A stretch of DNA of 64,000 bases from Pararoseomonas baculiformis (lineage in GTDB: Bacteria; Pseudomonadota; Alphaproteobacteria; Acetobacterales; Acetobacteraceae), in the NCBI RefSeq assembly GCF_017813395.1, contig NZ_JAGIZB010000015.1, positions 1 to 64,000 on the forward strand, written 5' to 3'. Shown piece after piece: positions 46,354-51,665 of the stretch. The stretch's first letter is position 1. The number at the start of each line of letters is the position of its first letter. The notes under the pieces are model-generated. The model had not been told where the DNA came from and made no database searches. It was given only the letters and a program-made list of their open reading frames with translations. Position numbers and translations under genes: made by a program.

Positions 46354-47130
46354 TCAGCGCAGCCCGGGGAGGTTGGACCAGCCGGCCTGGAGGGTCTGGT
46401 GGAAGCTGGCCAGGATTGCGGGGCCGAGCAGCGCGAGCAAGGCAAGGCCTGCGAGGATCTGGCCCGGGGCCGCGATGAAGAAGACCTGCACCGATGGCGC
46501 CACGCGCGCGATCAGCGCCATGGCCAGGTTGATGGTGACCGCGGCGATGATGAAGGGAGCGGCGAGGCGGAGCGCGAGGGCCAGCATGGCAGCCCCGGAT
46601 GCGGCGATCTCGGAGGCGGCATCGCCGGCTGGCCAGGGTGCGCCGGGGGGCATCAGGGCGTAGGATTCGGCCAGGGCCCTGAGCGGGAGGCCGTGCAGCC
46701 CGGTGGAGAGGATGAGGACGGCCGCCGCGAGCGTGCCGAGGCGGCCGAGGGCGGATGCGCCTCCGCCAAGCTGTGCATCGGGCACGAGCAGGGCGGAGAG
46801 GCCGAGCAGCAGGGCGGCGGCCTGCAGCGCGACCGAGAGCGACAGGGCGAGGAGGCGTGCCAGCCCCCCGATCCAGAGGCCGGTCAGGACTTCCAGGGCA
46901 AGCAGCCACAGGGCCTCGGCGGGCATGTCGGGCGTGGCGGGCAGGCCGGGCGCGAGGAGCGGGAGCAGGAGGGGCACGAGGGCAAGGGCGAAACCGAGGC
47001 GGACGGATGCGGGCACATCCCCCTCCCCCAGCCCCGGAAGGATCATCGCGGCAGCGCCGAGGCGGGCGAGCAGCAGCACCGCGCCGAAGGCGAGGTCGGG
47101 CAGGGCCTGAAGCAGCATGGCCTCGCTCAT
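46354..47130 (-). CDS. fliR: Flagellar export gate protein FliR
   Basis: A 258-residue, highly hydrophobic protein with about six membrane segments. Its C-terminal region (APSVQVFFIAAPGQILAGLALL) matches FliR. It forms the export gate with FliP and FliQ inside the MS ring. The ATG at 47130 overlaps the fliQ stop by 4 bases and opens MSEAMLLQALPDLAF; the frame upstream is a shadow of fliQ. Confidence 0.94.
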   Translation of the reverse strand: MSEAMLLQALPDLAFGAVLLLARLGAAAMILPGLGEGDVPASVRLGFALALVPLLLPLLAPGLPATPDMPAEALWLLALEVLTGLWIGGLARLLALSLSVALQAAALLLGLSALLVPDAQLGGGASALGRLGTLAAAVLILSTGLHGLPLRALAESYALMPPGAPWPAGDAASEIAASGAAMLALALRLAAPFIIAAVTINLAMALIARVAPSVQVFFIAAPGQILAGLALLALLGPAILASFHQTLQAGWSNLPGLR

Positions 47131-47402
47131 GGGAGGCCGCCCAGCGTGACCATCCGGTCGAAGAGGGTGATGGTCCAGTCCCGCAGCGCGCCCGCCATGA
47201 AGGGCCCGAGAAGCATCAGCCCGCCGCCCGCGACGGCAAGCTTGGGCAGGAAGGCCAGCGAGGCCTCCTGCACCTGGGTGAGCGCCTGGACGACCGAGAC
47301 GGCCAGGCCCACGGCGAGGAGCGCGACCAGCAAGGGCGCGCCGAGCTGCAGGGTGATCCACAGCGAGTCGCGAAGCGATTGCGCAACGATGTCGTTTTCC
47401 AT
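47127..47402 (-). CDS. fliQ: Flagellar export gate protein FliQ
   Basis: A 91-residue protein with two membrane helices and the FliQ pattern (LWITLQLGAPLLVALLAVGL, then VQEASLAFLPKL). It is a core subunit of the type III export gate with FliP and FliR. It follows fliE by 17 bases and overlaps fliR by 4. Confidence 0.94.
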   Translation of the reverse strand: MENDIVAQSLRDSLWITLQLGAPLLVALLAVGLAVSVVQALTQVQEASLAFLPKLAVAGGGLMLLGPFMAGALRDWTITLFDRMVTLGGLP

Positions 47403-47419
47403 CCCCGGCTTGCTCCGCG

Positions 47420-47710
47420 CTAGATCGGCATCCGCATCACGTCCTGATAGGCGGAGACGACGCGGTCCCGCACCGCCACGGCGGTTTGCAGGGCGAGTTC
47501 GGCGCGGCTGACGGCGAGGACGGTTTCCGTGACGCTGGCCTGGCCCAACAGGGCACCGGCGGCGGCCTGGTCGGCCTGGCGGCCGGATTCCACCGCGCCC
47601 TCCAGCGCCCGCTTCAGGGCGCCACCGAAGCCTTCCGCGCTGGCGGCGGCGGGGGAAGTGGCGTTGCGGTAGGCGGCGGCGGCACCGGCCGCGCCGATCG
47701 CGGCGGGCAT
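47420..47710 (-). CDS. fliE: Flagellar hook-basal body protein FliE
   Basis: A 96-residue FliE, the adaptor between the MS ring/export gate and the proximal rod. The C-terminal half (VTETVLAVSRAELALQTAVAVRDRVVSAYQDVMRMPI) carries the family signature. Its start overlaps the flgC stop by 1 base, consistent with the flgB-flgC-fliE order. Confidence 0.93.
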   Translation of the reverse strand: MPAAIGAAGAAAAYRNATSPAAASAEGFGGALKRALEGAVESGRQADQAAAGALLGQASVTETVLAVSRAELALQTAVAVRDRVVSAYQDVMRMPI

Positions 47711-48117
47711 CAGCGCAGCGCCTCGATGGTGCGGGAGAGCATGCCGCGCGTGGTTTCCAGCACCGAGAGGTTGGCGCTGTAGGAACGCTGCGCCTCCCGC
47801 ATGTCCATCACTTCAATCAGGCTGTCGATGTTCGGGGTTTTCACATAGCCCTGGGCATCGGCCGCGGGATGGGCGGGATCGAAGCGGCGCGGGAACTCGC
47901 CCGCGGCCTGGCCGACACGCGAGACACGGACGGCGCGCGCGCCGGTCTCGCGGTCCAGCTTCTCGGCGAAGGTGACGGTGCGGCGGCGATAGGGATCGGC
48001 ACCAGGGGTGTCGCCGGTGCTGTCGCGGTTTGCGAGGTTCTCCGCGACGATGCGGAGGCGCGTGGACTGCGCCGCCATGCCGGCGGCGGAGATGCGGAGC
48101 GCCTTGTCGAGTTCCAT
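47710..48117 (-). CDS. flgC: Flagellar basal-body rod protein FlgC
   Basis: A 135-residue proximal rod protein. The N-terminal ALRISAAGMAAQSTRLRIVAENLANRDS and the C-terminal MDMREAQRSYSANLSVLETTR are the coiled-coil ends typical of flagellar axial proteins. Exported by the flagellar type III system, so no signal peptide. It follows flgB by 12 bases. Confidence 0.95.
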   Translation of the reverse strand: MELDKALRISAAGMAAQSTRLRIVAENLANRDSTGDTPGADPYRRRTVTFAEKLDRETGARAVRVSRVGQAAGEFPRRFDPAHPAADAQGYVKTPNIDSLIEVMDMREAQRSYSANLSVLETTRGMLSRTIEALR

Positions 48118-48129
48118 GCGAAGCTCCTG

Positions 48130-48528
48130 TTACCCGTTGCGCCCGAGCGCCGTGCGGTAGAGCGCGAGCCAGCGGCGGTGCAGGCCCATGGCGAGGGCAT
48201 GGGCAGAATCGGTTTCGGCAACCTTGATCGCCTGCTCATCGAGGGAGACGGTGTTGCCATCGGGCGAGATCTCCCCGGCCGGTGCTGCGACGGTGCCGGC
48301 CGCGCGGCCCGTTCCGGCGCGATGCGCCGGATCCGTGCGGGCGAGGCTTTGCGCTCCCCCGGCCTGCCGGAGATGCTGCGCGAAGGGCGCGATGTCCCGC
48401 GTGCGGTAACCGGGCGTGTCCGCCTGCGCGATGTTCCGTGCGAGCACTTCCTGGCGGCGATCGAGCCAGCGCAGGCGTGCCTCGGCCAGTTCGATCGGGT
48501 TCCGCGCGGTGGCGCCTGAAGAGTTCAT
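48130..48528 (-). CDS. flgB: Flagellar basal-body rod protein FlgB
   Basis: A 132-residue proximal rod protein with RRQEVLARNIAQADTPGYRTRDI near the N-terminus, the FlgB signature. The ATG at 48528 (MNSSGATARNPIEL) is the likely start; an in-frame ATG 48 bases upstream gives an unlikely extension. It is the first gene of the flgB-flgC-fliE-fliQ-fliR-flhB unit and diverges from the fliO-fliP unit. Confidence 0.93.
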   Translation of the reverse strand: MNSSGATARNPIELAEARLRWLDRRQEVLARNIAQADTPGYRTRDIAPFAQHLRQAGGAQSLARTDPAHRAGTGRAAGTVAAPAGEISPDGNTVSLDEQAIKVAETDSAHALAMGLHRRWLALYRTALGRNG

Positions 48529-48624
48529 GCCGGGAAGCTTGCGCGGGGAATGGCTAAGACTTGGTTGATGGCGCATGGCCGGGCGTTAGGGAATCATCAG
48601 GGACTGTGCGGCAGGATCGGCCGC

Positions 48625-48876
48625 ATGGACCGCACGCCGCAAAATGCCGTGCTCGCCGCCGTGGATGAACTGCATGGCGTGCTGAGCCTCGCCGAGGCCC
48701 TGCTCCTGACCGGGCGGGAACTGGATCTGATCGGGCTTGAGGCGGAGGTATCGGCGATCTGCGCCGCCGCCGCCGGCCTGCCTCCGGAGGAAGGACGCGG
48801 GCTGCGGGCCGCGTTGTCCGCGCTGCTGCGGCAGGTGGAGGGGCTGCAGGCCAGCCTTTCCGGCAACCGGGCATGA
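48625..48876 (+). CDS. Small helical protein upstream of fliO (possible flagellar chaperone)
   Basis: An 83-residue, mostly helical product (MDRTPQNAVLAAVDELHGVLSLAEALLLTGRELDLIGLE...). Its size, heptad-like Leu/Ala pattern and place 12 bases before fliO recall FlgN/FliT-type export chaperones, but no signature proves it. The ATG at 48625 is preceded by a weak AGGATCGG; an in-frame ATG lies 75 bases upstream in less gene-like sequence. Confidence 0.6.
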   Translation: MDRTPQNAVLAAVDELHGVLSLAEALLLTGRELDLIGLEAEVSAICAAAAGLPPEEGRGLRAALSALLRQVEGLQASLSGNRA

Positions 48877-48888
48877 GGGACGCGGAGG

Positions 48889-49134
48889 ATGGGCGGCGGG
48901 TTGGGCCAGTGGGCCACGGTGGCCGGGGCGCTGGCGGTGGTGCTGGGGTTGCTCTGGGGTGCCGCGCGGCTGGCGCGGCGGAGCGGGTTGGCCGCGCAGG
49001 GCGCGCGGCGCATCCGCCTGGTGGAGACGACGCCGATCGATTCGCGGCGACGCGCGGTGATCCTGCGCGTGGATGGGCGGGAGGCCCTGATCGTGACGGG
49101 AGGGCCGCAGGACAGCTTCATCGGCTGGCTCTGA
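48889..49134 (+). CDS. fliO: Flagellar biosynthesis protein FliO
   Basis: An 81-residue FliO with one membrane helix (WATVAGALAVVLGLLWGAARLA) followed by a small basic cytoplasmic domain containing IRLVETTPIDSRRRAVILRVDGREALIVTG. FliO helps FliP oligomerise during export-gate assembly. GGGACGCGGAGG precedes the ATG. The stop (TGA) overlaps the apparent CTG start of fliP in CTGA. Confidence 0.88.
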   Translation: MGGGLGQWATVAGALAVVLGLLWGAARLARRSGLAAQGARRIRLVETTPIDSRRRAVILRVDGREALIVTGGPQDSFIGWL

Positions 49135-49865
49135 CCGCGGCGCTGCTGCTGCTGCTGCTGCTGCCGCTACTGCCCTGGGGCGCGGCGCACGGGCAGTCGG
49201 TCTCGCTCGACCTGGGCGGCTCGGGGGCGGGGAGCACGGCGCGGCTTGTGCAGCTGACGGCGCTGATCGGGCTTCTTTCGCTCGCCCCTTCGCTGCTGGT
49301 GATGGCCACGGCCTTCGCCCGCATCGTCATCGTTCTCTCGCTGCTGCGGAGCGCGATCGGGGCGCAGGGTATTCCGCCGAATCCGGTGGTGATCGGGCTG
49401 GCCCTGTTCCTGACCTTCTTCGTCATGCAGCCGGTGATGGAGGCTTCCTGGGCGCAGGGGATGCAGCCGATGTTGGCGGGGCAGATGGGGGAATTGGACG
49501 GGCTGGCCGCGGCGGCGGAGCCCTTCCGCCGCTTCATGGCCGCGAATGCGCGTGACTCGGACCTGGCCTTGTTCGTGGAGCTGGCAAGGCTGCCCGCGCC
49601 GGAGAGCGCGGATCAGACACCCTGGCGGGCGCTGGTTCCGGCCTTCATGGTGAGCGAGCTGAAGCGGGCCTTCGAGATCGGCTTCCTGATGTTCCTGCCC
49701 TTCCTGGTCATCGACCTGGTGGCGGCATCGCTGCTGATGTCGCTGGGCATGATGATGCTGCCGCCGAGCGTGGTGGCCCTGCCCTTCAAGATCATCTTCT
49801 TCGTGATGGTCGATGGATGGCGGCTGGTCTCGGGCAGCCTGGTGCAGGGCTTCGCCGGGAGCTGA
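49131..49865 (+). CDS. fliP: Flagellar export gate protein FliP (apparent CTG start)
   Basis: A 244-residue FliP. A signal-peptide-like Leu-rich start (TAALLLLLLLPLLPWGAAHG) is followed by SVSLDLGG, the family's usual mature start, then LSLAPSLLVMATAFARIVIVLSLLR and, near the C-terminus, LPFKIIFFVMVDGWRLVSGSLV. No ATG, GTG or TTG lies in frame near the expected start. The closest is a GTG about 220 bases upstream, inside fliO. CTG at 49131 overlaps the fliO stop in CTGA, mimicking the ATGA couplings elsewhere, and gives normal length. Seven CTG triplets (49143-49163) encode the Leu run. Confidence 0.85.
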   Translation: MTAALLLLLLLPLLPWGAAHGQSVSLDLGGSGAGSTARLVQLTALIGLLSLAPSLLVMATAFARIVIVLSLLRSAIGAQGIPPNPVVIGLALFLTFFVMQPVMEASWAQGMQPMLAGQMGELDGLAAAAEPFRRFMAANARDSDLALFVELARLPAPESADQTPWRALVPAFMVSELKRAFEIGFLMFLPFLVIDLVAASLLMSLGMMMLPPSVVALPFKIIFFVMVDGWRLVSGSLVQGFAGS

Positions 49866-49895
49866 CGGCGTAGTGCCGCGCGCCTCAACGAAGAA

Positions 49896-49999
49896 CGGCC
49901 GCCATGCCCCCGCGCCCCCAATCCGTCACCGCACGCCGCCATCCTTGGATGGGCGACGGGCGACGGCCAAACCGGGGGGCCGGTGGAGCATGGCGGCCG
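49896..49999. repeat. Structured repeat unit A (inverted-repeat bounded)
   Basis: A 104-base unit bounded by a perfect 12-base inverted repeat (CGGCCGCCATGC at 49896-49907, complement at 49988-49999). It holds an internal hairpin CCATCC-TT-GGATGG (49939-49952). It lies between the convergent fliP and speE genes and is followed by a related unit. Confidence 0.65.
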
Positions 50000-50008
50000 A
50001 AGCTGGAG

Positions 50009-50103
50009 ACGGCCGCCGCGCTGCCGCGTTCCCAATCCATCACCGCGCGCCTTTGCAGGCGGGCGACGGCCAGAGAGGGGAACCGGTGAGACGCGGCGGC
50101 CGT
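50009..50103. repeat. Structured repeat unit B (related copy)
   Basis: A 95-base unit related to unit A in direct orientation, sharing CCCAATCC-TCACCGC-CGCC and GGGCGACGGCCA. It is bounded by its own perfect 12-base inverted repeat (ACGGCCGCCGCG at 50009-50020, complement at 50092-50103) and has a central hairpin GCCT-TTGC-AGGC. Bases that differ from unit A in the outer stem differ on both sides so that pairing is kept. Confidence 0.65.
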
Positions 50104-50116
50104 AGCCGCCCCTGCC

Positions 50117-50986
50117 CTACTTGGCGGGCAGGTGCTTCGCGATATAGGGGGGCAGGTTGAAGGCCCCGACATGGATCTCCGGCGTCCAGTAGCCGGTCTT
50201 GCCGAGGATGCCGGCGCGTTCGGCGCGGGCACGGATCTCCTCGGCGGGCACGGCGCGCATGGACGCGTCCTTCGCGGCCCAGCCCAGGGTCATGTAGCCG
50301 CCGACATAGGTCGGGACGGCAGCGACATAGGCCCAGATATCCGGGAAGGCCTTGCCACGGCGGACCGAGGTCTCGGCGAGCTCCTCGGCCTGCATGGCGG
50401 GAACGCCGCACTGGTTCACGATCAGGCCGCGATCCGAGAGCAGGCGCGCCGCATTGGCGTAGAACTCATCGGTGAAGAGCACCTCGCCCACGCCGATGGG
50501 ATCGGTGCTGTCCACGATCACGACATCGAAGCTGCCATCCGCAGCCTTGCGGACGTAGTCGATGCCATCGGCGACGAGGACTTCCGCGCGCGGGTCGTTC
50601 CAGGCATCGCCGGCGATCTTGGGCATGTGCTCCTTGGCAAGGCGGATCACCTCGCCGTCGATCTCGACCATAACGGCCTTCTCGACATTCTTGTGCTCAA
50701 GCACGCGACGGAGCACGCCGCCATCGCCGGCGCCGATGATGAGCACGCGCCTGGCATCGCCATGCGCCAGCAGAGGCACATGGGTCAGCATCTCCTGATA
50801 GACGAACTCGTCCATCTCGGTGATCTGCACGACTCCATCGAGCAGCATGACGCGGCCATGGGTCTCGGATTCGAAGACCATGATGTCCTGGAACTCGGAC
50901 TTCACCCGCGCGAGTTCCCGGACCACGCGGAAGCGCTGGCCCCAGGACGGATAAAGCGTTTCGTTCACCCAGGAATCAGTGGTCAT
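50117..50986 (-). CDS. speE: Spermidine synthase (polyamine aminopropyltransferase)
   Basis: A 289-residue aminopropyltransferase. The decarboxylated-SAM site is seen in IIGAGDGGVLRRVLEH, and the putrescine-side Asp region in VIVDSTDPIGVGEVLF. LYPSWGQRFRV at the N-terminus is also conserved. It makes spermidine from putrescine and decarboxylated S-adenosylmethionine supplied by SpeD, encoded just upstream. The two are on one strand but separated by a strong hairpin. Confidence 0.96.
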   Translation of the reverse strand: MTTDSWVNETLYPSWGQRFRVVRELARVKSEFQDIMVFESETHGRVMLLDGVVQITEMDEFVYQEMLTHVPLLAHGDARRVLIIGAGDGGVLRRVLEHKNVEKAVMVEIDGEVIRLAKEHMPKIAGDAWNDPRAEVLVADGIDYVRKAADGSFDVVIVDSTDPIGVGEVLFTDEFYANAARLLSDRGLIVNQCGVPAMQAEELAETSVRRGKAFPDIWAYVAAVPTYVGGYMTLGWAAKDASMRAVPAEEIRARAERAGILGKTGYWTPEIHVGAFNLPPYIAKHLPAK

Positions 50987-51008
50987 CTCATCCTCCGGAC
51001 AGAAGAAA

Positions 51009-51034
51009 GGGGGCGGACCCTAGGGCCCGCCCCC
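51009..51034 (-). terminator. Hairpin between speD and speE (terminator or attenuator)
   Basis: GGGGGCGGACCC (51009-51020) and GGGCCCGCCCCC (51023-51034) form a 12-base stem with one mismatch and a 2-base loop. On the minus strand it is followed by TTTCTTCT. It lies after speD and before speE, so it could end the speD transcript partly or conditionally. Confidence 0.5.
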
Positions 51035-51059
51035 GGTCTCGTCTCGTGACGTCTTGGCG

Positions 51060-51518
51060 TCAGGCCTGCATGCCGCGGCGGTGTTCCGCGAGCTGCACGC
51101 GCTCCGGCAGGAAGCCGCGCTTCAGGACCGGGATCGCCAGATAGGGGTCGCAGACCCCGCAGACGAAGATGTCCAGAGCAGCGTAGTTCTTCTCCGGCCA
51201 GGTGTGGATCGAGACATGGCTCTCGGCCAGCACGAGCACGCCGCTCACTCCGCCATTCGGCTGGAAGTGGTGGAAGTGACCGTGGAGGATCGTCGCCCCC
51301 GTCTCGATGGCTGCTTCGCGCAGCACTTCGTCGATATGCGCGGGGTCGTCGAGATTCGTCGCCCCCCACAGATCGATAATCAGGTGAGTCCCGGCGAAGC
51401 GAACGCCGTTCTTCTCGACGAAGTAATCCTTCGCCTCTTCAGTGAACTGGGCTTCGCTCGGGCTTTCATCCGAGACCATCCCCAGTTGAGCAACGTGAAA
51501 GTCCATTTGGGCCCCCAT
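51060..51518 (-). CDS. speD: S-adenosylmethionine decarboxylase proenzyme
   Basis: A 152-residue AdoMet decarboxylase. The proenzyme cleaves itself at Glu99-Ser100 in LVLAESHVSIHTWPE to make the pyruvoyl group; His105 and Cys120 (DIFVCG) are the usual processing/catalytic residues. It provides the aminopropyl donor for SpeE. ATG at 51518 or at 51506 (MDFHVAQLG, with GGGGGC upstream) are both possible starts. Confidence 0.95.
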   Translation of the reverse strand: MGAQMDFHVAQLGMVSDESPSEAQFTEEAKDYFVEKNGVRFAGTHLIIDLWGATNLDDPAHIDEVLREAAIETGATILHGHFHHFQPNGGVSGVLVLAESHVSIHTWPEKNYAALDIFVCGVCDPYLAIPVLKRGFLPERVQLAEHRRGMQA

Positions 51519-51628
51519 TCCTCGACCGGCAGATGACCAGGGCGATCGGAAATTCGATCAGGTCAACGGAGGCGGCATATGAGGCACCCGGCCCCCCATC
51601 GCAAGTGAAATTGAGACCCACCAGGCCG

Positions 51629-51652
51629 AAAAAAACGCGGCTCCCCCCCGCG
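51629..51652 (-). terminator. Intrinsic terminator of the fliL-to-cheZ operon
   Basis: On the minus strand a CGCGG/CCGCG stem with a G-rich 7-base loop is followed directly by seven T residues. It lies 13 bases after the stop of the large secreted protein gene. Confidence 0.75.
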
Positions 51653-51665
51653 CCTGACGCGTGGC

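Noticed and set aside
45358-47511. Long plus-strand open frame (717 codons) opposite flhB-fliR-fliQ
   Set aside because: Antisense shadow, Gly/Glu-rich, no signal or domain.
48551-48566. Sigma-54-like sequence before the fliO unit (TGGCTAAGACTTGGTT)
   Set aside because: The -12 element is off by one base and lacks the invariant C, so it fails the spacing rule that the flgF site meets.
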